From the NCBI GenBank assembly GCA_018857735.1, contig JABMCL010003335.1, positions 282,501 to 346,500 on the forward strand: DNA of 64,000 nt, written 5' to 3'. The first letter of the stretch is position 1. The number at the start of each line of letters is the position of its first letter. Below the pieces are notes generated by a model, which ran no database searches, was not told the DNA's origin, and worked only from the letters and a program-made list of their open reading frames with translations. Below, piece after piece: positions 40,201 through 53,548 of the stretch. The DNA comes from Alviniconcha marisindica. Lineage: Eukaryota; Mollusca; Gastropoda; Provannidae. The position numbers and the translations under genes are program-made.

Positions 40201-43200
40201 AGCATTGTGTCTTGCACTCTAGCACAGCACCTGACTGTGTGCACGCTCCAATGAATTTGACCTTGGTTCTTCAGGAAGGGCTGACCCAGTTGCTACGCCA
40301 TAGTTCCTGCCAAGACCTCGTTCCCTGGCAGCATACCTGCATTCTTCGCGCTCTGTTGCATCAAGGGGAGCTGGCGGCCGCCTCACGCTACCTGTCTATG
40401 CGTAACCCACCCATCCGGACTGCTGAGGACCTCAAGATGAGGCTGACAATTCTTGTGGCCAACAGGTGACTGAAATAAAAGGAAGAATTTGTTTTGTTTG
40501 CTTGCACTTCTTGCTCATAATAATACTAATAATCCTATAATGCTGTGTGAGTTGATGAACTGTATGTGTTGTGTTTTTTGTCATGTTGGTGTGGTGGTCC
40601 ATGTGAGTTGGTGGTGATCTGTAGCCTGTGCATTTTGTGCATCAGGATGGTGTGTGGTTGTCTGTGAGTTGATGGGCTGTGTCTGTTGTGTTGTGCGTCA
40701 GCCTGGTGTGGTGGTCTGTGTGAAGTGATGATGATCTGTGCATTTTGTGCGTTGGGCTGGTGATCTGTGAGCTGGTGAACTGTGTGTGTTGTGCTGTTCA
40801 TTGGGCTGGTCTGGTGGTTCATGTGAGGTTCGTGATGATCTGTGCATTGTGTGTGTCAGGCTGGTGTTATCTGTGAGTTGATGATCTGTACATTGTGTGC
40901 ATCAGGCAGGAGTGTGTGATCTGTGAGTTGATGAACTGTACGTTGTGTGCGTCAGGCTGATGTGTTGTGATCTGTGAGTTGATGAACTGTACATTGTGTG
41001 CATCAGGCTGGTGTGTTGCGACCTGTGTGTTGATCAACTGTATGTTGTGTGCGTCAGGCTGGTGTGGCAGGCGGTGGCCCACGTGCGCCACAGCTGTGGG
41101 TCTGTGGACCAGGAGGACATGCTGAGGCACATCTTCCTGCAGTGTCAGCAGCGTGAGTGCATCCGGCCTTTCTCTGTTGCAGTGTCTTGTTGGATAGCCT
41201 TTTGGTTTGGGTTTCCGGAGAGAGTGAAGTAATGTGCTAAAAAGAAGAAGAAAAGCAAGGAAAAAGAGTCTCTTTACAGAATACTTCATTCTCTCCTGAA
41301 ACTCAAACCAAAAGGTTATCCAACATTGAATCTTTATTGTCTATGAATAACATAGAAATTTTGCCTTACGACTGCATAAAAAAGATCAGTAAAATAATAC
41401 ACAGTATATAATAATATGCCAAGCCCAAAGATGCAGTATGAAGTGGCAAAGATGACCCTCTCCTTAACATGATTAATAAGTAAGCAAAGAGAATACTGAC
41501 AAGGCATTGAAGCACAGAAAAGGCAGTGATGGACTTCTCAAACTTGTTGAATGTTAACATTCAGTTGCTGTGGTATTTTAGCTTTGCACATCCTGAAGAT
41601 GAGTTTCTGTCTTGAGCTGATTTTGAACGGCCCTTGCCGGAAATGTTTTCCTAATTACTACAAATTTCTGTTGAAGAAGAAGTAAGGTGATGTCTGTGAG
41701 CCTTGTGTGTAAATGGTTTGTTACTCATGTTTAGTGTTTTGCCCTGATGTAACTGTACTGGTCAACTGGGCAGAAAAGAAAGCTCAGTTACTTACATAAT
41801 CAGTGTTTTACCCCCAACGTGACCGTACTGGTTGACTGGGCATACAAAAAACAGTTACTTACTCGTAATAAGTGTTTCGCCTTGATATAACCATACTGAC
41901 AATAAGTGTTTCGCCCGGATATAACCACAGTTGTTGACTGGGCATAGAAATACCCCAGTTACTTATAATCAGTGTCGGTATACAGTAACTGGAATGTGCT
42001 GCTGTGGTCTGGAACTTGCTGTAACGTGTGCAGTTCCGTGATGTGTCCAATTGTAGGTCATGTGGTTGCAGGCAAGCTGATGGAACTGCTGTTCAAGCTG
42101 CCGCTGACCGACCAGGAAGAGCAGTGCTTGCAGAATTACCTCGCTGAGAGCGCTGACTCCACGTCTGCAGAGTTACTGGTCCTGCATCTCCTGCAGAGGG
42201 CGCAGTATGTGCCGGCTATTCGACTCAACGATCGCATGAAGCATCGAGCCACGGTTAGCTGCTGAAGGTTTTTTTGGGGGGGGGGGGGGGGGGAGCATGC
42301 TGCAGTTTTGAGCAATGGTAGACTTAGTTTCGGTGTTCACAGTGGTTTGATTTTGAGTTTCAGTTGCAGAAGCAGTTTAAACTTTATTTTAGTCATTTGG
42401 ATTCTACATGGGTCAGATTTTGAACATTTGCTGTAGGGGGTGGAGGGGGCGGCAATGACAGAACATTGCTCGTAGTCCATTGAAAAAACAAGATTGTGTG
42501 GTTTATCTTTTGTTATTGTTGTTTTTTTGCTCTCTTTTTTCCCTTGCTGTGAGATATTTTGTTACATTGTGTGGATTTAGCGGAGATCTGAGAAAGAGAT
42601 TTTGAGACCTTCTGGGAGAGTTGTTTATGAAAACCTGTGCTGCAGATATTTTTGAATTCCTGAAGGAGACAGATGTCTCACCAGTTGTTAAAAGTCCAGC
42701 TATGCTGTGTCTGAAACTGTGACCCAGGTTTGGTTTTTTTGCTTATGATTTGATGACCTTTGTTCCCCCAAATATATTTGTTACATTTGCATTTAAGATA
42801 GCATTTGTTTGTCCTGAGGTGACTGTGTGATTGACAGGACAGTAAAATCTAAGCACTGACGAACTGACCATTCTGTTCTGGTATCCAGATGGACATGAGT
42901 GCCAGAGCACGGGATCGCGCCAAGACACGCAACGCAGTCGTAGATGGCTTCCGACGCGCTCTTCCAGCCACCCAGCAGTACCTCATCAACCACCCCCCAG
43001 CGGTGTCCAAGGTGTCGGCCACCCGCAACATAGAGGGTAAGCTTTCTCCGCAACAGTACCTCAATTTGCATCCCGTTTTAATCGCTCTCTTTCCCTCAGT
43101 CTTTTTCTGCGGCCAGTACCCCGCCCCAAGCCGCTGTCGACAGTGATCGTCCGGCATCTGGAAAGATGAGCCAGTTTGCATCCAGTTTTTTAAATCTCTC

Positions 43201-46200
43201 GGTCTCCTTCTGCGACCAGTACCCCGCCCCAAGCCGCTGTCGACAGTGATCATCCAGCATCTGGAAAGATGAGCCAGTTTGCATCCAGTTTTTTTAATCT
43301 CTCTCTCTCTTGGTCTCTTTCTGTGGCCAGTACCCTGCCCCAAGCCGCTGTCGACAGTGATCATCCAGCATCTGGAAAGATGAGCCAGTTTGCATCCAGT
43401 TTTTTTAATCTCTCTCTCTTGGTCTCTTTCTGTGGCCAGTACCCCGCCCCAAGCCGCTGTCGACAGTGATCATCCAGCATCTGGAAAGATGAGCCAGTTT
43501 GCATCCAGTTTTTTTAATCTCTCTCTGTCTTGGTCTCTTTCTGTGGCCAGTACCCCGCCCCAAGCCGCTGTCGACAGTGATCAACCAGCGTCTCGAAAGA
43601 CGAGCCAACTCGCAGTCCGCTCTGATCTTGGCAGTCATGGACAAGGTGGCAGAGGCAGGGAAACTTCTGGCAGAGGAAGAAGGAGAAGAGGAGGGAAGGA
43701 TGGAGGAAGAAGAGAAGCCGTCGTTGCTGACAAAGCGGAGAGATTTTCCAGAGAGGTAGGAGACTGGCACCATTTTAAAACTTTTATTTTATTTTAAAGA
43801 TTGCGTAGCTTTGGGTAATTGTGGGTGATCAGAAACGGTTGTTTAAAAAAAAAGTTTTTGGGGGAAGGGTTTCAGGCTTTGGCACAAGACCTGCCTGCTC
43901 CCCAAAATACTGCTCAGTTTTTATTAAAACTGGGCACATGTCTAGCTTGGATGTAAAGTGATAATTATACAGGATGCAACATTTACTCTTTTGTTGTTGT
44001 TGTTGTTGACAGCGATATGGCAGTTATCAACAAACCAGGACCATTCTTGTGCACACCTACCACGCCCAAAGTGCGCAGTCGCCTCAGGTATGTCGCTTGC
44101 CTTGAAACTCCTCCAGTGTTCAGACACTTTCACGAAATCAGTGTTTGTCCCACATTCCTGTTGGATTTATCTTTTGTTTCAAAAGATTGACGATGTTGAC
44201 ACGTGGTGTATAACATTATTTTGGCTTACTGATCTGTTGTATAAGTTTTATTTCTGGTCAGTGTTCTAATGTATGAGGATTGAAACAATGCTGAAAATTA
44301 AAAGTTCTGATATTTTGGAGATAGTTTTTGTGGAGATGGTTTTTTTTAGAGATGTTTTTTTTTTAGCCACTTTTTACCTGTGTTTTTAATTATTGGCAAT
44401 GTGCTACTTGTAGATATATTTATGTGGTGTTGTGACGTAACGTGTTTCAGCTTGATATAACCATCATGGAACAGATCTAGAGAAATGTACTCACCTATAC
44501 AATGAAACGCAAGGAACAGTGAAACACAAGCGCTTTAACGGAAAGTCTTCGTCAGGTGTAAGAAGATAGATAGATAATAATAAAAGAAGAAGGAAGCAAA
44601 CAAACAAACATCCCATCGGGGCATTAAAAATCAGTCACCTGTCTATTGTAGCCACTGCAAGTGTCCCATTGGGGTGAGTGAAGTATGTTACGGTCATTGT
44701 GTGTGGCAACTGTTTCAGCCTGGCTAGTCAGGTGGTGTACCCAGCAGTGAAGGAGACAACGCCGGCGTTTCTCTCCACCACCGCAGCAGCCTCCCCCCTC
44801 TCACCAACCGCTAACACAACCATCAGGTGAGATGGACTTCTTGCTGGTTAACAGCAGGCTTGTTATTGGTTGGTTAACAGCAGGCTTGTTATCGGTTGGT
44901 TAACGGCAGGCTTGTTATCGGTTGGTTAACAGCAGGCTTGTTGTTGGTTAACAGCAGGCTTGTTATTGGTTGGTTAACAGCAGGCTTGTTATCGGTTGGT
45001 TAACGGCAGGCTTGTTATCGGTTGGTTAACGGCAGGCTTGTTATTGGTTGGTTAACAGCAGGCTTGTTATTGGTTGGTTAACAGCAGGCATGTTTTTGTT
45101 GGTTAACAGCAGGCTTGTTGGTTAACAGCAGGTTTGTTGGTTAACAGCAGGCTTGTTTGTTGGTTAACAGCAGGCTTGTTATTTGTTGGTTGACAGCGGG
45201 CTTGTTATTTGTTGGTTCATAGCAGGCTTGTTATTTGTTGGTTAACAGCAGGCTTTATGGTTGACAGCAGGCTTGTTATTTGTTGGTTGACAGCAGGCTT
45301 TTTTGGTGGTTAACAGCAGGTTTAGTGACTGCTGTTTTCTCTTGGCAGGCAGTAGTTGACATAGAACCGTGGCGTGTATGCACATGCACATCAGTGGATA
45401 TTTCAGAAGAAGCTGTCACTCGTTCAGAGTTGCAGTGGCTCTGCTCAGAAGCACGGAATAGTGCTGCATAGTTGCCATTGTGAAGCTTTTGGGCTTATCT
45501 CAAGATGAGGCGCTCAACAAGTGTCCATAAAAACATTCACACAAAAAACAAAAAAACTAAAAACCCACATCCCAGCACAGAAGAAAAACACATAGATGGA
45601 TCAGATTTTCGAAGAGCAAGATGGGGTGTGATGGTGTTAACAAGTTCAGTATTAACTGAACACCGCTTTCTCTTTCTCCTTTGTCTCTTTTCACCCCTCA
45701 TTCTCGTCAGAGTGCAGGGCTGATCAGGCTATTGATGGGTTTTTCTTTTTGCTGTTGTTTTGGTCTGTTCCACATGTGCTTTTTTGGCTGATGCTGTGTC
45801 CCGATACGCATCGGTATTGATGCTTTGTCATTTTTGTTCATTAGTACATGCGTAATATACATTTTGCATGTATTTTATACTGGTGCTGAATGTGTAGTAT
45901 GTTGAAAAACTGAAGTTCAAAAGTCCTCAGAAAAATGCTTGAGATAAAAGGAGAGACCAAAAGAAGTTGGATATTTTTTCTGACGGATGTTGCGCGTGTT
46001 CTCATCCAATCCAGTATTTTCTCTGCAGGCGATCGCGAGTGTTCACCGCTGACTGCATGTCGCTCCTCCAGACTCCCAAGATCGACCACACCCCCGCCAG
46101 GATAGCCTCGCCTGTTCATCAGACTACCACCCCTCACTCCATTCTGAAAGTGTCACGTCTGCCTCGTACCTCCCCCAGGTCTAAAGGTTTGTTCAGTGGC

Positions 46201-49200
46201 TATCACCTACATATCTTCGATTCATTCGTCCACCCTCTTTTGTCACTTGATTTTAATGCTAGTTATTCATCCACCCTCTTTTGTCACTTGATTTTAACGC
46301 TATTTATTCATCCACCCTCTTTTGTCACTTGGTTTTAATGTATAGTTGCTGTAGATGTGGGCAGTGTTTTGTATGTAGTTAAGTCTGTTAAACTTCATTG
46401 TTGAAAGTTTGGTTTGTTCTGTATAATGCTGTTGTGTTCTGACTGATGATCTGCTACTTTTAACATATGTATATATTTTTTAACCTGTTTTGTGTTCTGA
46501 CAAAATGTGTTTTGCCCCGATATAAGACATGGTTGAATGGGCATTTTAAATCAGTTCTCAGTCTGTGTTGTTTTCCAGTGATTTAACACAAAGAAAAAAA
46601 TATTCATGTAAAATAATATTCTCATGACGCTCAGCATTCTTCAGTCTCAGTTGTGTGTTTTTTAGAAAGGTTTTGAGAAAACTGAACATTTTGAACACAG
46701 TGTGGTGTTAGTGGTGTTTTTATTTACTCTAAAGAAAAAGTATGATTCGTAGATATTATTGTATAATACTTCAAAAACAAAGGAACAGAAATGTGTAAAA
46801 GGAGGGGAGAAGAAGCATGTTTGTGTTTGTGTGTGCGTGCGCGTGTGCATGTGCGTGCGTGCACGCATGTGGGAAGCGCTTACCGTAGTCTGCCAGATGA
46901 TGATCAAGCGAATCTTAGGCTGCTGCGGCACTGGGAAGACGAACCAGAGTGACCCTCATTGTCTGTAATCTTGGCGGTCGCCCCGGAGGATAAGGCGGGC
47001 GTTGTAAGGCCGGACATACAGCAAAGACCAGGCAGCTCCCCTCAACCCCCTCCCGTCCCCATGGGTCGGGGTCCGGAGATGTCTGCCACAGCCCCGGGGG
47101 GTGGGGGTGTCAGGAGTGGTAGGCAGCTAAGGGGCGTGTTGTAGAGGGAAGCGGGTAGCTGGGTTAGCTTTGTTTCCCCGCTGGGTGGGGTTTGGGTTTG
47201 GGGGGCGGGGCGACGGGGTGCCACTCAGCTGCCTGTGACTGATTCTTTAGTAATCTGATGGCAGGCAGAAAACGGAAGCTGCGCAGGCGCATTTTTCACA
47301 GGTGACTGTACAGCGCAGTAGTTGGTTTTGGGGGTTGTGTGTGTGTTCGTGTTGTGCACACACACTCATGCACACGTATAAGCGCTTGCTCACTCACATG
47401 CACGCAACACGAGCTCACATGCACGCACAGTCTCTCTCATGTGCACACAGTCTGTCTCTGTCTCTCTCTGTCTCTCTTGTGCACACATGCATGCTCAGTC
47501 TCTCTCTCTCACATGCACACAGGACAAGGACAGTGTAGCTGTAACTGTTGTGTCACATGCCTCACAAGCACAGTTAATCCTAGACATGGTCTTATTCCAG
47601 ACATGGTTTTATTCCAGACATGGTCTTATTTGTGTTTGACTCCCCAGGTGCCAGTCTGTCGCCAAGAGGTCAGCCCAAGCGGTTAGGGTTTTCCGGCTCC
47701 CTGACTCTGTCCCCCCCTCCACCCACCACCCCTACCACCCTTACCCCCTCCTCCACCCCTTCCCCAACCTCCGTTGTCCTGCCGCTGTCCAGGAACGTTG
47801 CTTCCAGCGAGTCAAAGATGGATGAGAGTGCCGCCGAGGTGGCCACGCCAAAACAAATACGATTTGCAGAACCTGAAACGTAAGGAGTGCTTGCGTTGTC
47901 TTTGTATGGTGGTTTTGAAGACAGCATCCACTTTTAGCCCTGTCAGTATGGTGTCCTCAGACAGTATGAGAACGTAGCCAATGCCATTTGAAAGCAGAAT
48001 TTCCAGTACAGATTTCTAAATGGCAGTGACTTTCCTGACCCTTCCATTGTTGTCCCTGCCGTGCTGTTTCGAGTCCTACCCGGGGTATAATAATCAACAC
48101 TACTGTGGTTTTGCTCTTGCAGAAAGTTTCCCTTTGCTTTGTGGCTTTTTTTATTTATATTTTTTTATTTCATTATGTCCTTTATGTCAAAGTTTAAACA
48201 TAAAAAAGAAATTGGCTGTGAAAAGTCCTGGAAAAAGCCGTGAATTTAGCTAACCGAACCAGTGACTCCGCCTTGCAGCAGTGCAAGGGTGAGAGGTAAC
48301 AGTTTACAGTTTTGCAGGTGCACCACTTGTGTCTTGTACCACTAACATTTTGTTGTTGTTTTTATGAGAGAAAAAAAGGAAAGTTCAGATCTTGCAAGAG
48401 GACGAAATAAAACAGGCGTGAGTGTATCTGCGTGCCCCTTTTCTTTCACTGTTCATGCTCTGCCAGCATTGTAACAAGCAGACTGCTTTGTGGTGCAGAC
48501 GGGAAATCTCACCAGCCTACGTGTCTCCGGACAGCCTCGCCCGCCCGCCACTCAGCTCGCTATCCGACGAAGACTCCCAGCACGAGAGCTCCCCAACACC
48601 GGCAGCAGCCATGTCAGATGAGGAGATCACCTTCAACTTTTCTCGACAGGCGGCAGGTCAGTTACGAAAGCCTTGTGGAATGTATTCAGTCTGGTGGGAA
48701 GGGTTGCTGAAATCAGAAAACTTTGTTCTGCACACTGTGTTTGTGTGTGTGTGTGTTTGTGCGTGCACGTGTGTGTATGTGCACCAGGGCGTAACTGATT
48801 ACTATCTCATTTTGGTACCCCACATTTAATTAAAAAAATTACGACTACCTGTCAGAATCAATATATAAAACCCAGTGGTAAGTCATTTGAACAGTTGGAT
48901 CATAGCACTAGGATTTCACTTGACTTTTGTTGTGTTGGGGAACTTGCAATAATGTTGATGTGGCAGTCTGTTGGGAAAAACTTAGCTTTGAAAGATCTCT
49001 GTATGTACAAAGCTGTGTTTCTCCTTTGCAGAGCCCATGGACGCGGAGAGCGAAAGTGATGCTTCCACTGTCCCTGTGGCCACCCCCTCCCCAACCCTTC
49101 AGACAGCTTCCCCAGCCCACCGCCTCTCTCCCTCCCGCCTCTCACAGTCGCTCGCGCAGTCTGCGGAGGAGGATAGTCGGCAAGCCCAATCTAGGTTGCA

Positions 49201-52200
49201 TCCGAGCAAAGCTCCCGCATCACCCCAAGCAAGTCCTCCGGTCCGACCACAGATGTTGTCTTCACGCGATGAGTCTATGGAGACGCAGAGTGGAAAATAC
49301 ACGAGGATATCGCCTCGGGAAAGGTCACCGATCGCCGTTCAAACTGTCGTAGCAAACCTGAGCCAGTCAAGAAGCGTAAGAGAGTCGATGCAGGTTAGTC
49401 CTCGGACACGGTCCCAGTCCTCTGGGGATCAGGAAGTTGACGCGCAAACTTCTGTGTACACGAGCACGAAACGAGTGTCGCATGTGTCGACAGAGTACAT
49501 GGAAGAGTACGTCATCCGTGTGGTGCCGGGGCAGACTGCCCAGTCGGCCAGCAGAGAGCCGACGCTGGTCCTGGAAAAGATGGCTGGTCAGGATTTGTCG
49601 CCACTCATCGAATGCGAGGATGGGACTGAGGCTCCTCCCGCCCACAGCCTCGAGGCCATGGAAACCATCGAACCGGCCGAGGAGAACCTGCTTCTGGCAG
49701 CCAGGCAAGCCAGCTCTGCCCCCAAGAAAATTGTGGAAGAATTAGAGAGCTCAGACACTGTTGAGGTTGCAGCGGACGACGATGTGCCCAGCTTGGAAAT
49801 CAAACCGCCCACGCCAATTCAGCGCAGCTCCAGGAGCATCACGCCTGAACGATCTGTGAAGCCGACGCGGACATCAAGGCGAGCAACTCTGAGAAAGGAC
49901 TCGGCATCGGCGTCAACTGAAAGCAGGGAAGGGACCACGGAGCCCACTCCCCCGAAGCTTCGCCGCGTTTCCCCAGGACGGACGACTAAACCATCCCGTG
50001 ACAGCGGGTGGTCTGGTGAAATGCCCTCCTTGCGGCTCGAGGCTAGCGAGGATGAAAACAGCAACGACAATCGCTCCGCTCCGTCCCGGAGGTCAAGTCG
50101 GAGGAGCGTTGATCGCTCCCCTCCCGTCTCGCCGTCGCGGAGATCTTTACGGAAGAGTGCTGAACGGTCTCCTCCGCCCTCCCCTTCACGGAGATCGTCC
50201 CGCAGAAGCGAGGAGCGCAGTGCAACGCCAGAAAGAACTGGAAGAGCCTCAAAGTCTAGCACTGACAAGGTGGGTTGGTTGGTTTAATTGTTTTATCCGC
50301 TTTGGTTTGTGTCATTAGCTCCGGTTGTTTGATTGTTTTATCTGCTTTGGTTTGTGTCATTAGCTCTGGTTGTTTGATTGTTTTATCCGCTTTGGTTTGT
50401 GTCATTAGCTCTGGTTGTTTGATTGTTTTATCCACATTGGTTTGTGTCATTAGCACCGGTTGTTTGATTGTTTTATCCACGTTGGTTTGTGTCATTAGCT
50501 CCGAGTTGAGTGAGAGGGTGTGGTTCTAACTCCGGATAAAAAATGTTATGGATCTGAACCCTGACTAGCAGTAAATCTGCCCCCTCCCTCCGCCCCACTT
50601 CCCCCCAGGTGGTGAAAGAAGGAGAAGAACTGAGCTGTGTGCTGTAGGTGTATGTACATCAAATCCCTTGGCCCGGCAGAGAAATGTTTCATGGCAAGTT
50701 CTGGAAAACTGTGTGACCAAAGTCTGGAACTTGCCAGGGAAACGTTTCTCCGCTGGGCCGTGGGATCGGGGCAGACCCTACGTTTGGGATAAGGAGACTG
50801 GCGTTACCTGGGAATATCACCTGGTCATTTCAAGGGGAACAAGTTCCAAACGTATGTTGATTAGTGCATAATTAATACGTGGATACTATTAAAAGTATTA
50901 GGTGTAACATGCATGTATTTCAGGATGACAAGTCATCAGCTGCTTGCCTTCACAAGGAAAAACCAAATTGTGTTGGTGCCTGAATAAAACTTTTAATGCA
51001 CTTGCTTACATTTTTGGCTGGTTCAGATGAATTTGCCCTTTTTATTCTTCTTTTTTTGGGACTTATTTTTATCATTACAGAAAAGTTTTAAAAAAGTAAT
51101 GGGGGGGGGGGGGGGGGGGGAGACACAAAAGCCATAAGTTTTGTTTTTCAAAGGTGTGACAAATTGAGCATTTGCTCTTCTTGTTTTGAAGAGTTTCAAC
51201 ATTGTAATTAAATGTTTATTAAGATAAAAACATGCACACTTAAAGTGCCCCCCCCCCACCCCACACACAAACAACAAACAGAGACCCACCTGTCAATCAG
51301 TATCTGTGTTATCATGTTGGTTGGTATATTTCCAGATCCGGAATATGCTACAGAATGTAAAAACAGAAACTGATTCTTTGACGTCTTTTCAGGAGTTGGT
51401 ACAAACTGAAAGCTCCAGTGATGAAATGATGCCACCCCCAGCCTCCCCATCTCGCCGACCAACGAGGCTAAGGACCCCAGAAAGGACTTCCACCAGGAAA
51501 GCCAAAACCCCAGAGCGCTCCACAAAGGCGAAGGATGCTTCGGTTGAGAGCTCAGACAGCGGTGTGGAAAGCAGCAGGATGCCCGACAGCACGGCCACAA
51601 CAGATACAGAGCTCCCTTCTGCTGCTGCGGAAGAAGACGTGCCTGAATCACCGGGGCGACGGTCATCACAGAGGTCCAAAACTCCAGCGACGACCAGGCA
51701 GGGGTCTTCTACGGCATCAGAACCTGATGCGGATGCTGAAGCAGCCAAGTCTCCCAGCAGGCGATCTACCCGCCGGGCTGCGCCTGGGTTGGATGAGAAG
51801 GAAGCGCCAAAATCTCCGGCGAGACGCTCAACCCGGCACCTCGGGACCCCGGAGGTCTCAGCCACTACCGAACCCGCCTCGCCTTCAAGACGGTCAGGTC
51901 GACATTCCAAGACCCCAGAAAGGACAGCCGTATCCCCGGCCAGGCAGAAACGCAGGGCTGAAAAGTCGGGTGTCGGAGTGCCATCGGTGATTGAAAGTGA
52001 GGGTCCAGCCCCACCCAGCAGCAGTGGCGGTGGCACACCGAGGAAGGAGCGGACTGCCAGTGCTGACTCAGCATCACCCGGCCACAGGGCAACACGGTCT
52101 GAAGGAAGCGTGTTCGAGGAGTTGGCGGAGTCTGTGCCAGCCTCCCCTGGTCGTCGTTCCGCACGTGCGGACAGAACTCTGCCTGGTGAATCCGTAGAGT

Positions 52201-53490
52201 CTGCCCCAGCCTCTCCCGGACGTCGATCTGCACGCAGGGACAGAACTCCCTCCGGAGATTCGGTGGAGCCTGCGTCTGCCGTAGTCTCTCCCGGCCGTCA
52301 GTCCTCGCGAGCTTCCAGGGAAAGGTCGGCTTCCGGAGATTCTGCGGAAGCAGCTTCTGCGATCTCCCCCTCTCGCAGGTTGTACCGTGGCAGGTCTGGA
52401 ACTCCCGAACGCTCACCGGCTCGCACCAGCACGCGACTGAGGGGCAAGGGGAGCACAAGCGAGGATGCAAGCGCCCTGGGGGTCAAGGACATCGCCGTGG
52501 TGACGGAGGAGGTGCGCAGCAGCCGCAAGCAGCAGAAAGAGGTGGAGGCACCCCCCGGGGCAGGCGCCGCAGTGTCCACAGTGGCGGAGGAAACGGGTAG
52601 GTTCCAGCGCTGAGTTTGTTTTCCCACCATCCTTGTCTTTGGCCAGTCCTTGTAGTCAGTGGGTTGTTTTTTTTGTCAGCCTGGTTGACAGCAAATACTT
52701 GCTTCATTACTGGCTTTGTTGCGCACTCTCTGAGCATGATCTTCCAGTTCCTTTTCTGTGAATAGGCAGGCCCTTCCTGCCATCTGTCAGTCGAGTCGTA
52801 TTTACCTTTACCTCCCTTGATGTGCAAGAAACAGTGGTGGTGGCAGAGGAGGAAGATGCCAGTAATATGTAGATGGGAGAATTTGTTGAACTGGCCCAAA
52901 AAGCTGATTGTTTGCGCCAATAATGTATCAGTGGGTATTACAAAGGTGCCACAGCAGCAAAGTGCTGGTGAAAACCGGAGCAATCTGACTCGCGTGCCGA
53001 TGTGAACGTTAATGTGACCAACTCTTTTGCAGGAGATGCCCCAACCTTCCAGTTTGCACCGCCAACACCTCTGTCTGGGATTCAAGCAGGTAAGTGTGTG
53101 TGAGAGAGATAACTGTGGTCTTTGTTATGTGGTAGAAAATATTTTTTTATGTGTGGTTCATTCTGAGGCGCCCCTTTTTCCATGGGACAGCAAAATCCAA
53201 GGACAGACCCCAGAATATGTAAATGTACATGAGGGACAGCAAAATCCAAGGACAGACCCCCCAAATATGTAAATGTACATGAGGGACAGCAAAATCCAAG
53301 GACAGACCCCAAAATATGTAAAATATACATGAGGGACAGCAAAATCCAAGGACAGACCCAAAACATGTAAATGTACATGAGGGACAGCAAAATCCTAGGA
53401 CAGACCCCAAAATATGTAAATGTACACAAGGGACAGCAAAATCCAAGGACAAACCCCAAAGTATGTAAATGTACATGTTGTCTCTCTCTT

Positions 53491-53548
<58 letters not shown>

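Noticed and set aside
47263..47302. Possible extra exon encoding a basic RKRKLRRRIF stretch between exons 30 and 31
   Set aside because: Good-looking AG and GT sites bound 37 nt, but insertion would break the frame to exon 31. The longer version with an earlier acceptor contains a stop.
50256..50529. Open frames on both strands after exon 33
   Set aside because: Produced by the 46-bp tandem repeat in intron 33.
52483..53085. 200-codon minus-strand frame
   Set aside because: Opposite exon 34/35 and intron sequence, with no domain and no splice logic. An antisense shadow.
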